A stretch of 64,000 bases of DNA, from the NCBI GenBank assembly GCA_025331125.1, contig JAOALB010000077.1, positions 185,068-249,067 of the forward strand. Reading direction: 5' to 3'. Numbering within the stretch: position 1 is the stretch's first letter; every line of letters begins with the position of its first letter. The stretch is from Mycogone perniciosa (taxonomy: Eukaryota; Ascomycota; Sordariomycetes; Hypocreales; Hypocreaceae). Positions 12,088 through 24,478 of this stretch are shown here, piece after piece. Both the position numbers and the translations under genes were made by a program. The notes beneath the pieces were generated by a model that had not been told where the DNA came from, searched no databases, and worked only from the letters and a program-made list of their open reading frames with translations.

Positions 12088-15000
12088 CTAATACTCAAAA
12101 TCATCATCCACGGCTGGCCCCTTGCTCTTCGTTACGCTCTCCTGCTTCCTATACATCTCCGCAACCTGGCGACTCGACGTCGCCTCATCAGGCTTCTTAT
12201 CATCTCTGATCTTAATAAATCGGGGGAACCGCAAACTAATACCCTTCTCACCACCGGGATCCACGCCCTCTTTGCACCCGGCCTTATAGCGCGGGCTGAG
12301 CGTTAGATCCGCGGTTTTGACTTCCCATACGTAGCGCGGTTCGAACCATACGTCGGGTTGGTGCTGCCCGCCAGTGGAGTGTGAGTAGAATGGCTTGGCT
12401 CTGTCGATGGTGATTTCGGAGAGGTGTTTGTGGAGGTCTTCGAGGACCTGCTCGGAGAAACCAGTGCCGATATTACAGATGGTTTCGTAGGTGTCGGTTG
12501 ATGGGCTGTAGCAGGCTAGAAGAAATGCGCCGTAGACAGATGTACGCTTGCCCTTGCCGTAGTATGCCCCGAGGACAACGAGATCTAGGGAGTCACCAAC
12601 ACCAGCAAGGTAGTCTTTCTTGATCTATATAAACCAAGTTAGTAACGCATTGGGGATTCAACATCAATATGTCAAGCAAGGGAGCTTACCTTGAGCCAGT
12701 TTCGACTTCGTTTACTGGGCTCATACCCGCTCTCTGTGCCGTCCAGCATCTTCACCATCAGACCCTCACACGATGCCTTGACACTCTCGTCAAGGAAAGT
12801 CTGGATTTCATCCAACTCCTGACCATCCATGTGCGTGGCAAACGAAAACTCTCCCTCCACGGGTGAGAAAGCAGTGCTTAGAAGGTCTCTACGCTCACGC
12901 AGCGACTTCTCCACCACGGCCTCGCCATTCAAGTAGAGAAGATCAAACGCAAACACACAGACCTTGACTTTGATGTCCTCTGCCTTGACGTCCTTCTTCT
13001 TGCGCGTCATGAGCTGTTGGAAAGGCAAAACCTTCTTCTCTGAAACGTCCCATGCCACAGTCTCGCAGTCGAGCACAAAACTCTTCGTGTCTTCCTTGAC
13101 CCAAGTGTGAAGTTTGGCGAGAATATCGGGATACTTCTTCGACAGATCCTCCGAGTTTCGGGAGAAGATGCTAGCAACGCCCGAACCTGCCTCCTTGCCC
13201 GCTCCAGGGGCTGCCTGGCTCAGTTGTTCGGGGGCATCCTTGGCCACATAGTGAATCTGAGCACGTTCGCCATCATACTTGTATTCGCAAGTGAATTTCT
13301 GGCCTTCAAACCGATCCAACACCTCTGTGATCGCTTTCGTTGGTTTTGCCAACATGGGTTTCAGGGGGACACCGGGGCGAAGCTTGCAGTTGTCTCTAAG
13401 CTTCATGATGCCATGCTCAAGAAGAGACGGTATGATAACGTCGTAGCTTGGCAATTCACTGTTTCCGTTAGTATCATTCACCCAGGGGCCTGATGAGCAA
13501 CAAACCTGTAAACCGTCTTCAGAATGGATTCGCCATTCTCCATCTCTGTCGTTGTAGGGACTTTCCCCTTAGCATCAGCTTCATGGCACACAATAGCCTG
13601 AGCCAGAGACACAAGGACAGTCCTCTCGGCAAGGCCTAGTCTGAGCTTTCCCTCCAAAAACCGGACAATGTACTTCGCCTCACTCGGGCCACCCTTATCC
13701 TTTGAAATATCAACCTTTTCTGTTGAATGAGCATCAGCCGCTGATAACAGCTTTTTGATCTTGTCGACTTTTTGTCCCTGTGCACCATGGCCCGCCACCG
13801 TCGCGATATTCATTAACCCTTGGTGAACGCCCTTGATTGTCAACGCCTTGGGCTTAAACATGGTTGGCTGTGTTGACCTGCTTTTCACAGCTACCAGTCC
13901 CAGGTCACCGATCTCCTTCTGGTCAGCCTTGATGACCTGCAAACTCCTCCCCGTTGTCTCGCCAATGGCCTTCATGATCAAGGACTCTCCAATACCAAGC
14001 TCAATACCCGCGTAATCCGGCGCAAGCTTGTTGATCATGAGCAGAACGGTGGAGAGAAGATCATCGGGAGTGAGTCGCATGACTTGCCGCAGAAAGCGCG
14101 AGCAATACTCCATGATAATCAATCTTTTCGTCGTCAGTTCGATAAGTGAAAACGTTTTGCAAAGCGCAGCATAAGGTACCGGAGTGCCTGGTTTCCAATC
14201 GGGATACGGATCCTTTTCCTTTTTTTGAAGTAGTGTTTGAGCCACCTTGCGTGCCTTGGCGGCAACTGCAGGCTTCTCCTCGCCACCAGATTCCTCGGCC
14301 TCTGAAGCTGATTCTGATGACGCTTCTTCCTCTACAACTTTGGCGGTTTTCTCGGCTTCTATGTCCTCCTCTTCCTTTTCCTTTTTCTTCTTCGGTGATG
14401 CGGCTTTCGGCGATTTAGATCTTGACCTAGGACTGGCTGATTTCCTAGTCTTGGTTGGGGAATTGGTCGGACTTTTCGCTTTCGGTGATGATGCAGGCAC
14501 CTCGTCTTCATCGTCTTCAATCTTGACTCGGGTTCGTCTCGCCCTCTTCACAACCGGTCCATCGTCCTCATCCTCTTCGGGCTCCGCCTTGACTTCTTTT
14601 GCCTTGGCTGCGGTGGTCTTCTCCGATGCTCTTGAACGCTTCTTGGAGTCGCTCTTCTCTGTATCTGAATTCTCCTTCACAGTCGCATCCTCCTCAGGCG
14701 CCGTCCCATTCTGTGCTTCATCCTTCTTCCCCGCCTTGGGCGCAAAAGCCAAGGTAGTCTGTCTCTGCGGCCCACTCGCCTTCGCCCCAAAGAACTTCCT
14801 ATCAAACCATCAACAATTAGCAAACCTTCAAAAAAGAAGGCTCTCCCAACACACCCTATCGTCTGCTGCACCGGCTGAACGTACCCCAAAGTCGCCTGCT
14901 TCGGTGCCATGATGCTGCACAATACCACCGGCGCCCGTGAACCAATTGTCGGCTGACGGCGCAATAATGGAAAGAAAGATCGAGTCAACGCAACAGTGGA

Positions 15001-15102
15001 AATGCTGCGGAATTTATAAGGCGAAATTGGTGTTTGGGTGGAAGTGGTAGTGGTAGGCAGACGCCTAAAGTTGATGGAGTTCCTCTTGTTCAATGCCAGC
15101 AT
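12088..15102 (-). CDS. cdc9: ATP-dependent DNA ligase I (Cdc9), probably with two translation starts
   Basis: Seals nicks between Okazaki fragments and in base excision repair. Exons are 14855-15102, 13506-14798, 12690-13458 and 12088-12624, all in phase. From the inner ATG at 14910 the product is 884 residues; from the in-frame ATG at 15102 it is 948. After the inner start comes a PCNA-binding (PIP-like) segment, QQTIGKFF, then an acidic/basic Ser-rich tail with nuclear-signal-like clusters (about 60-170). The helical DNA-binding domain follows, then the adenylation domain with KYDGERAQIH (nucleophile Lys about 510 in the short form) and the OB-fold domain. The 64 residues between the two ATGs contain many Arg, Ser and Thr and no Asp or Glu, as in a mitochondrial presequence. 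Yeast CDC9 makes mitochondrial and nuclear forms in this way; here the same is inferred. Confidence 0.93.
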
Positions 15103-15498
15103 GACGCGCTATGCTAGGCAGAATCGCGTTAATTGAAGACTCGCGTTTGGCGGGACGGCGTCACGGCTCAGTATGGACGCGTAAAAGTCACGTGTTAAGG
15201 GTCTGTTTTCAGTGTCCCCACCTAGAGCCTCAAAAGCTGAGACTGCGATCACGGAGCTTCACTTCATATTATGCGGAATAATAGTTAGGAAGATTCATGT
15301 CTGGACAGAAAACATGTCGACATCACCAAAGGGAAAGACGCCTCTATTGAATGAATCAGCCGAACATTAACACATGTCCATTGGGATCCTTCCCGCCCTC
15401 TCTATCTAGCAACGTATAGTACAAAAGGCGACAAGACCAGGAATCATTATAGTGGGCATCAGCGGTAAAACTGCGGGGGTCATCCATCCATCCATCGT
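15103..15498. other. Intergenic spacer, DNA ligase promoter and pda1 3' end
   Basis: 396 bp between the upstream ATG of the ligase and the stop of the PDH E1 alpha gene. An ACGCGT-type MluI/MBF box, which would fit a replication gene, is not clearly present; ATGACGCG and CTCGCGTTTGGCGGG occur within 60 bp of the ligase start. No gene seen. Confidence 0.5.
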
Positions 15499-16979
15499 CT
15501 ACTTGGAGAAGTAGAAGTTCTCATCGGGGGTACGTCCACGAATGTACTGGGGCTCGGATCCAGGGACAAAGATGTCCTCAAACAAGATCTCGGGCTTGGG
15601 CTCAGGAATAACCATGGCCTCGGCGGCGGCAACCTCGGCGACAATGTGGTTTCGGGCCTCCTTATCAATCTTCTTCAGGTCGTCCTCGGTAGTAACCTCC
15701 CAGTCAAGAATCTTCTGCTTCAGTCCGGCAATCGGGTCGTTGGTCGAGCGCATGCGCTGGATCTCCTCACGAGTACGGTAGGTGGTGCCAGGGTCGGACA
15801 TGGAGTGACCACCATAACGGTAGGTAACGTACTCGAGAACCATGGGGCCCTTGCCAGCAGCGGTCCACTCCTTTCCGTACTTGACGGCGGCCTTGACAGC
15901 GAGAACATCCATACCGTTAACCTTGAGACCGGGAATATACTGTCCACGCTTGTAGTAGTCGGTCAAAGCAGAAGAGCGAGCAGCAGAGGTACCCATGCCG
16001 TACTTGTTGTCTGTGACGTCAATGTTAGCTCAACATGGCCTTATGCGTCTACCCATGTCTCGAATGAAACTCACTCTCGCAACCGAACAGAGCAGGGAGG
16101 TTCCACAGCTTAGCCATGTTGTAGGCCTCAAAAACCTGGCCCTGGTTGCTGGCACCGTCACCGTAGAGAATGATACTAGCGTTCTTGTTGCCGTTGTACT
16201 TGTGCGCAAAGGCGAGACCGGCACCGACAGGGACCTGAGCACCGACAATACCGTTTCCACCATAGAAGTTCTTGGCGAACATATGCATGGAACCACCCTT
16301 TCCGTAGGCAATACCCTCACGTCGACCAAGCAGCTCGCCAATAATGGACCTGACGGTGCCGCCTCGCATCATGGCGAAGCCGTGACACCGGTAAGCAGTG
16401 ATGACGTCGTCCGCCTTGGTAATAGCATGCTCAATTCCAACAGCAACAGCCTCCTGGCCGGTAGACAGGTGGCAGAAACCACGGATCTTCTTCTCCTTGT
16501 ACAAACGGTCGGCAGCCATCTCCATTTGTCTGAGCGATTATTAGTAACGCTGGGCCGTAATTGTTACTGGGCAAACTGGCGTTCCCTCGTACCTGATGGC
16601 AACCATTTCGTAGTACATCTGCTTCAGCTCCTTCTTCGTCACCTCAATGGCGTAAGAGGGGGGGTCCAGCTCGTATGTCTCGAAGCTCTCATCGCTCAAG
16701 TTGACCAGGAAGGGCTCATCGTCGGACTGCACGGAACATTGTCAGCCGCCAGTCGCCACCACTCAAACAGCCCATTGAGCATCACAAATATCACAATCCA
16801 TAATCCATTGATACGTCTCACTGGCAAAGGGCCGCATTTAGCCATACCTTGGGCACTGAGTTGCTGAGAGAAGAAGAGGCGGCGTCCGTTGTAACAGATC
16901 GGGCAGCGAATGCCAATGAGGCCGGGGCCCTGGCGCGCAGAGGCACCGCCCTGGGTACTCTGAGGGCTCTGGAGAACAT
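15499..16979 (-). CDS. pda1: Pyruvate dehydrogenase E1 component, alpha subunit, mitochondrial
   Basis: Decarboxylates pyruvate with thiamine diphosphate (ThDP) as the alpha subunit of the E1 heterotetramer in the mitochondrial matrix. Four exons (16848-16979, 16593-16726, 16075-16529, 15499-16010) join to 410 residues, the normal family length. The first exon encodes an Arg/Ala-rich presequence without acidic residues. Visible motifs are GFCHLSTGQEAVAVG, YRCHGFAMMRG, the ThDP motif GDGASNQGQ ending in the NN of GCENN, and the regulatory loop YGGHSMSDPGTTYRTREE, whose serines are the targets of PDH kinase. The codon split across the third intron (GAG A|AC AAC) restores the invariant ENN. It lies on the same strand as its neighbours with about 1 kb of promoter. 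Confidence 0.97.
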
Positions 16980-18030
16980 CGCGACGTCTAGACGTGCCTC
17001 TGGGCAGATGGGATGTCGAGGTTGTCGAAGCAGATAGCAAAAGGTCTCGCTCAACGTAGCTTCTCCGAAATTTCGCGGTGTTGAGCGTTGAGCTTGATTG
17101 TTGGATTAAGCTAAGTCAGAATGGTACTAGCATGGAACATCACGTGGATTAGTAACGTCTTGTATCCCTATTCCTCCCGGGGTCTCCGATAATAATCTGA
17201 CGCCTACCCTAAGGCTCCGACTGAAGCTCCGGAGGACTTGGAAATATTACAATAACGTCAATAACGTCGGTTTACAGTGAAACCGGTCTTTTATCAATAA
17301 AATGAAAGACGTCCAATTTTAAAAAGTTGTGCTATGAAATCGATTGACAAAGTATACCTCTTCTTGTAAATTGATATGCTCTCGAGACAAGATCGAATGA
17401 AAAAATCATTCCGTTATCATCTACAACATATCACAGCGCAATAAATCCGAATACGACCGACCTTATCAGTCAAGATTTGTGACCAGCTTCAATTACTCAC
17501 TCCATCTCAATCGTACAGTTCGCCCTCGCTCCAGGCATTCTGCTAGTAGTACGGAGTAGTCGTAGTAATATTCAGAGGCTGGATATAAAACCATCAGCCC
17601 CTTTCCTGTCTACTCTACACATTCCATACCTATCCCTTGGTATTATCGCTAGCAATACGATGAATGTCCAGCATCTTGTCTGCTGGCACATCCCAAGCCA
17701 ATCTCTTTAAGGAATAAAAACTCCACAACCCTGTCCTATCCTCATGCCTGATGCGATGCAATTTCCCCAGCTATGCACATAGTACCAAATGATGCAGCAA
17801 CGCCGTTAACATGCTTTCCCACAAGATCCTCGCCGCGTTCTATAACCTGAACCGCGCGCCAAGTATATAATGCCAAAGCGGGCGAGCCAGTCGCTCCAAA
17901 CAACTTAGCCCCTCCCGATTGTGAATCCAGGATGATTCTGGCCTCTTGCAGAGAGAGCCCAAGTTACAGCTTTTATTACGCCAAAAAAATGAAGGCATGT
18001 TAATAAGTCTTTGATGGCAAAAAGCGCACA
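16980..18030. other. Intergenic region upstream of pda1
   Basis: About 1.05 kb without a gene. It holds the pda1 promoter and the 3' untranslated region of the F-box/WD40 gene. One TACGGAGTA copy lies at 17550. AT content rises between 17240 and 17460. Confidence 0.6.
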
Positions 18031-20264
18031 TTAGTCGTCATGAAAAAATGTCATGCTACCACTTTGCAGAGGAGCCGTTGAAGGGCCTGCATCTTGCATG
18101 TCCGCATCTTGTGTTGAAGGGTTTTGGCTGGAGCTGGCCACGGCCGACTCACCACCTCGATAGTCAAAAGACATTGCGCTCATGGGACGATTTGGGTTCT
18201 CTTCCAGGACACGCTGTTGAAACGAGAGTGGACGATCATAGAGCATTTCTTCTGGTGGTGAAAACGACCAAACCTGGGCATTGTAAGTTTCTGGGGGATG
18301 CCAACGTTGGCTCTGCGCAAGACTTACCTCCATGACAGTACGACCCTGCCTCAGTGCCAATGCAACACACTTCTCTTCTTCAAAGGCAACCCGCCAGACA
18401 GCCTCACCTTGGGCAATCAACTCTCGCACGAGATGACCAGTCTTGAGATCCCAGATCTTGACTCGGCCATCACTGCCACCACTGACAACACGAGTGTCGT
18501 CGAATTGCAGACTAGTGACGCTATTATCATGGGCAGCAAGCCGATGGATTGGACACATCTTTTCCAGAGACCAGACTCTAACCGAACCATCAGACCCTCC
18601 AGTTACCAATGTGTCCCCTCGCATCTGTAGCTGGCCAACCAGAGACGTGTGACCCTGGAGAATGGCAAGACATTCGCTGCAAGATGGTTAGAAATACTCA
18701 GCTCTCTTCCCAGGGGTCGTTTTGGAGTCTTACCCGGTCGTAGGATCCCACACTCTGACGTTTGTATCCAGACTTCCCGTCACCACTCTCTTACCATCAA
18801 ACGCAATAGCATAGATTTGGCTAAAATGCCCTTGCAAAGTCTGAAGGCACCGGCCCTCAGAAATGCTCCAAACTCTAGCAAACGTGTCGTAGCTTCCGGA
18901 AACAACAATGTCGCCCTTGATCTCCAGGCACCGTACACTTGACTGGTGTCCGACAAGGACGTTCTTGCATAGACCGGTGCGGATATCCCAGATTCGTAAG
19001 GTGGTATCTCGCGAGCCAGAAATAGCGGTATTAGCATCAGCCATCTTGAGGCATCGAACAGTTGAGGTGTGGCCACGTAAAGTGTGCAGACAAGCTCTGT
19101 GATGCGGTTAATTGGCTGAGTGATTCGGAATCCTGCAAAACCCCAACTTACCCAGTCTTCAGATCCCACACACGCACATCACGATCACACCCGCCGCTCA
19201 CCATGGTATCTTCCCAGGGGACCATCGCCCAGACACCCATGACATGTCCTTGCAGCGTGCGTTGTGAATTGCCCTCGGTATCAAATACGTGGATCTTAGC
19301 GTTGTCGAGGGCCACAATGATGTAATTCGGCGTTAAATGCAGACTCGTCACCACACCGCCCTCTTGGGTAATGTTCCTGGTAATGCTTGTACCGCCAGAT
19401 CTCCAGGCTGCCTCCACCAGGTATCGCTGCTTGAAGTGAGACTTGTAAGACCGTATCTTGGGCCGTCTGGTGGTGCCATCCAGACTCCTAGACCCTGAGG
19501 CGTGGGTTGTTAATGGGAAAGCCCCCGGAAAGCTATTAGCCATCTCACTGTCCATCTCCATGTTCGAATGGGCCCCTGGCCTTGCCGTGAAGATTGGCGC
19601 TGCAGGCGACACCTCAGAGAGCCTCCGTCCATAGTCGTGCTTCACGCAAAGATTCTTCCATGTCATATCGTCACTCAAGAGATCCCGCCATCGCTTCGAT
19701 ACTTGTGATGCTCGGGCTAGGACCTTGGGGTCGTCAATGAACGATAATATCTGGTTCTGTGTTAGGTATGGGGGCTACAACGTAGATTTAGACGATTCCT
19801 ACCCTGAGACACAGCTCATCTGGAAGACTCGTGAACGGGTCTTTCTTCAGGAGTGGGCTGACAAATTGATGAACAAAGCTCAGCTGTTGACTGGTGCAAA
19901 GGTTCAGCAAGTCGGCCAGGATCCTTGTGCGCTGGGGGCCAGAGGAATTCTGAAAGTGTTGTCGGACTTTGGCAAGAAAAAAGTCTTCATCGTCGGCGGC
20001 ATCACTCCAGTCCGGCTGGCAGTGTGCCGGCCCAGGCGAGGCAGCTGGTGTTGGGGGCGGTGGGGGCGATCCTGTCAGCTGCTGGTTGAAATCAGCAGCC
20101 GGCGTGGGCATACTCGGTGTGGGCGGGCCTCGCATCTGGCGCTGCTGCGGGAGCTTGTCGATTCTTTGGTTCAGCATGGAATTGGTGGTGTTGAGTGTTA
20201 ACTCCTCGCTCAGCATGCTTCCTCTCCGCTCGGAGAAACTCATGGGTCTGTTGTAGCCGGCCAT
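18031..20264 (-). CDS. F-box/WD40 ubiquitin-ligase receptor (Cdc4/FWD-1/FBXW7 type)
   Basis: Substrate receptor of an SCF ubiquitin ligase. Exons 19803-20264, 19152-19750, 18734-19096 and 18031-18676 join in phase. A further 54-nt intron at 18274-18327 is likely because GTAAGT and CCCAG flank it and it carries CTTAC 12 nt before its end; removing it gives 671 residues instead of 689. The N-terminus is Pro/Gln-rich, the F-box is at about 142-185 (PFTSLPDELCLRILSFID), and seven or so WD repeats follow with a regular GH...D...WD pattern (VRVWDLKTG, LRIWDIRTG, FARVWSISEG, VRVWDPTTG, VRVWSLEK, VKIWDLKTG). This order matches Cdc4, FBXW7 and Neurospora FWD-1, which degrade phosphorylated cell-cycle or clock proteins. 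Which of these is the true ortholog cannot be decided here. Confidence 0.9.
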
Positions 20265-23068
20265 GGCCTAGGCTGCCGTTGTCTTGCCACTCGGGAAGCG
20301 CCGCACAGGAGGATTCCGTCGTCGAGGACGTCGAGACCCGCGTCTTTTCAGGTCGCGGTAGAAAGAGCGTGTATGGTTGAACGATGGCAGGATGAAGCGA
20401 CAGTGACCGAAACCTAGTCCAACCTTGAGGCGGCAGTCAGCGAGAGTTTAAACCTTGGTAGCGATCGGAAGGCGAGAGGGCCTGGGCAACCATGTCGACA
20501 TGGTAATCTTATCGTGTGGTATTGAGGGCTGTCTATTGAAGACGAAGAGGACAATACTAATACAATCCTGACGGATGGTATTGAAGGGGGCCGCTGAAGG
20601 GACGACAATACTAATAGTACCTACCTGGAGGCTAGGTGCACATGGGCCAGCGTCCCAACGAAGCGTCAGGAGAGGCGGACGGGGTCCAACCTCAAGACAA
20701 CTGGCAATGGAGGAAGCGAGCGACAGTTATCGGAGCAACAAGGGCGAAAGAAATGAACCAAAAGACTTTATTTGCGTTCCGCGTTCCGCGTCCCAAGGGT
20801 TCGGGGGCTGGCTTGGAATGTGTGACAGACGAGTAGTCGTAGAGTAATTGGGGAGCGCGGGACCGAAGGGATGGGCTTTTCGAAAAATCCCTTGTCTGGC
20901 CTCGGATCTGCTGCCCCAGACGTCGATTTGGTGGGCAGGACGAACCGACGACGGAAAAGACACCGCGACCTGCTGTATTGGATGCCCAGAGAGAGAGAGC
21001 GGCAGGGAGAGAGAGGCAGAAGAGGAGTACTCGTAGAAAGAGACGTGGTGGGTTTGGCGGCGATTCCGTCAGTCGAGGTCGGGCAAAAGGCGACTGGATT
21101 GATACTGGGCAAATCGGTCAGCGAGGTGAGCGGAAGTGCAAGAAGGAGTGCTGGGGGGCCGGCGGCGGCGTTTTAGCGGCCTGGGTACTGATGGCAGTGG
21201 TCTGGCTGGCCCCAGTGCGGTGGTTTGGTAGGGGCGGTACGTTGCTCGCTAACAGCCGCTTCCGGCAGCCACTGGCGGTCTCCAGCGCACAGGTGGGCGA
21301 CCAGGGCCGCCTCATCAGGCGCAAAGGCGGTAGTGCAGCAGGTGGTGCCTCTGCAGTGGCACCTTGGCACTGGCTGGAGCGCTGGAGCATGAGCGGGGAG
21401 ACCCTTGCAGTAGCACTGCTGATGGTGGCCATGGCCAGCGACATTCAGCGGGCACGCCATCATTGCCATCCAAGGCACTAATACTCTACTACTACTCCGT
21501 ACTGCTACTACTATTACAACTAACATACGAGTAGCAAGGAGGTGTCTCAGGCTTGGGCAGCTTTACGAGGTCTGTCCTTCGTATTCAGGTTGCTTCTCAA
21601 GAGCGTCGAAATCATGTGTTCTTCTTCTTGGCTACGGAGTATCTATCTATTATCTACTGAGATAAGGAAAAACCTACACATTTAGTACATACAATGGCCC
21701 ATTGCTGAAACGTGAGCAGCAGTGCTGCGCTGCGCTGCGTTGGTGATGTGTATGTCCGTCACTGGCCGGCTTCATACATAGTGCCTGCGATAAACCAGCT
21801 GCATGCATGCAGGATAAATCATTGGCACGCCAAAAACCCTGGACTCCAATTTAATATTCTCAGTCAAGGTTTCCTATTCCCGAGCAAATGTCTCTGGCCA
21901 ATTCGCATAGTGTTATTGCAGGGGGCTCCAGGATTTTTAACCCAACACAGCCGGAGTCGTCTGAAGTTTCACACCAACAACAAATCCTCGGCTGCCACTT
22001 CATAAGAACGATCTGTTAATATTAGTAGTATTAGTAGTATTAGTATTGGGATTCTCGTTGATTACCAACTACGATCTGAAACATTGGATGAGGCCATCCC
22101 CCTTTGCTTCTGCCAAAGTTCTTCAACCAGGAGAAGGGAGAAATGCCTAATGCAAAAAAGCCCACCCTCCTCTCGTCTGACACGCAGATGTGGCACCACG
22201 CGACGTCGATCTAACCATCCCTCAATAGGCGCTGTAGACTCCCGTGCGCCGTTTCACCACCACAATAGTTTCGTCATGAATTGCCTGTGGTTTCTCTAGC
22301 AAGTCCAGAAGAGGCCATGGCCCATTCCAGTTCTGCTCGAGGACCCTAGCATCTCATCTCATCAGCGCCATTGTCTCAGAATGATGCATCTTCTTTTGGT
22401 CATATGGCGCATTCTACTGCCCGGCATCACTGGCTGACTTGGTTCATCACCTGCGCAAGTTGCGTTCCATTGCATAGGTACCCATCATGTCCTACGTCGA
22501 CTCATTTGAATGCGTGCAGACTGCCGTGACTTGTTCGAATGCTACTTATTACTGTGTTTTAAAAAAATGACAGCTCTCCTGCAACGGCCCGTTGGGCATT
22601 AATCGTAGATGAGTGGCTTGATATCATCAGCAGGTCCACAGCAAAGCCGTTTCCCACCAACACGAATTTTCCTTGATAGTTGCTCTGTTGCTCTACATCA
22701 GGCTCGGGAAGATCTCGAGATGGCTTCAAATTCAATGCCATTGAATTAATCCATTTTATCCCCAGAAATACGCTGACTGTCTATCATACTGTACATGTTG
22801 TGTCTTTACAACATCCCAATTGTCATCATCGTAATGGAATATGCTCCGTGCCAGCCCCTCGAAATCAAAATGACGAACAGATCTCCGAGCCGCCAACATT
22901 ACGCGTAGTTCGTTAACAAACACTTTTTACAAAACAAGCCCACCGTAAACATCCATCTATATGTCATTCCCCGTAGTATCTGCAATCATATGCCGTCTTG
23001 CCCGGGTTGATGTGACGGGGCCATCGGCGTCTTTTTCGATACGACCGACACACAGATCGCTGTTGGAA
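20265..23068. other. Intergenic region between F-box/WD40 gene and ZIP gene
   Basis: About 2.8 kb. It starts with the promoter and leader of the F-box/WD40 gene and ends with the 3' region of the ZIP gene. Frames of up to 167 codons at 20.8-21.5 kb are GC-rich, overlap on both strands and show no family features or credible splice structure, so no gene is called. TACTCCGTA copies lie at 21493 and 21633, and an ATTAGT repeat at about 22017-22046. Confidence 0.55.
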
Positions 23069-24478
23069 TCAATGAGAATGTCCAATTTGGGTGAGAAGAG
23101 GTAGCAACATCCCTGCCACCGTGGCCAATGTATCTCGCATCTGAGGACCTTTGGGTTTCCGTTGATGGACAGTGTTAGCCTCAGAGTAGCCGTTCGCCCC
23201 TGAACTATGGTCATTGCCATGAGAGCCACTCTCCTCCTGCATAGCGTGCATCGCGACATATCTGTTCCACATTAGTACCAAGACCTCAAAGTGACTGATG
23301 GAGCGAGCATAGCTTGACCTACAAGAATGTTCCACCCGAGAAAAGAAGTAACATCCCCGTCCACCACTGCCCTGAATCTCCTTTTAGATGATCCCCACCC
23401 AGCAGAGTGATCATAAACCATGTAGACAAGGCGCCTACAGGAGCAGCCAGGCTAAAGATGATCAAATGACCCCGCGCAGCACGCTTTGAGAGGCCCTGCT
23501 TAAGGAGAATCGAGGTCAGGCCAAATGCGGCGGGTGCTTTGTGAATCATAATTGCGATGAATATGACAAAGCCCAGTCTCATATTTGAAGAAGTGGCTGA
23601 GGCACCCATCGCGATCCCGTCCGCGGCCGCATGAATCACCAACCCAACTGTTGTTGCCAGGCTACGCGTCCTTCGAGGTGATGGCGTCAGAGAGCCTAGG
23701 AACCCATCGGCTTCCTCGTCTATGGATGCTGAGTCGCCACCTAAGTTGTCCAGGCTCATATGTCGCATCTCTGGCGTGGATCGAAGACTCTCAGTCGCAT
23801 GTCTGGGCAATCTGTCGATGAGGAACATCAAGACGAACCCAAGGATCATGGAAAATCCAATTTCAAATGTCGGAATATGGAGATGCTCCGCATGCTTCTC
23901 TTCCTTCGTAGGCTCCTTGTTCTCTGACGTAGGCGCCTCTTTCGCTGCATCCCCCTTCTCTCCTCCCGCTCTGATTGTAGTTCGCTCGGTCTGTCGCACT
24001 TCAATTCGAGGCAATATGTCGTTTAGGATTTCATCGTGTATCTGCTCCCCACGTGCTGCCGTCCACACTACAGGAAAGGCCTGGCTAATGTCTCGAGGCT
24101 CGATTCCCAAACTCCATGGCGATCGTCGCAACAGGCTTCGCACCTTGTGGATGTGGGAGGCCTCTCCGGGAGTGGCTGCAGCCTCGATGCCCTCTGGTAT
24201 TATCACAATAAGCGACGTTCCAACGAGAACTCCGATGCCTATGCTTGATATCAATCGTAGTTGTGATTGCGACAGTGTCATCGACAGTGGCAACGCTCCG
24301 GCAAGGAATGACCTGGGAAATCGAATCAGTGATTGTTGTCATCTTTTCATTGCGAGTGCACGTACGCCAGCGCCATGACAATCTACATCGTTAGAGTTAG
24401 CTTGACAACCGATACTGCTGGTCCAAGACCGAGGAGTAGACTTACGCATAAGGCGACAAGCAGAAGTAGGCTGCCCAT
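23069..24478 (-). CDS. ZIP-family metal transporter (ZIP9/SLC39A9-like)
   Basis: Moves zinc or a similar divalent metal toward the cytosol, probably across a Golgi or other internal membrane as ZIP9 does. Four exons (24446-24478, 24366-24382, 23323-24312, 23069-23261) join to 410 residues; the second exon is only 17 nt but is needed to keep phase and gives the first membrane helix (LLLLVALCIVMALASFLAGA). Metal-site motifs are HAAADGIAMGA in helix IV and IMIHKAPAAFG in helix V, the ZIP9-subfamily forms of HNxxDG and HExP. A long cytosolic loop (about 65-190) is charged and contains HAEHLHIP, a possible metal-sensing His cluster. The short C-terminal exon carries the last helix (DTLATVAGMLLPLL). 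Confidence 0.9.

Noticed and set aside
14247..14912. 221-codon plus-strand frame
   Set aside because: Exact antisense of the acidic/Lys-rich region of DNA ligase I, whose codon pattern creates a Ser-rich mirror frame.
20978..21481. 167-codon plus-strand frame
   Set aside because: GC-rich and open on both strands, no family features, no splice or promoter evidence; could be leader sequence of the F-box/WD40 gene.
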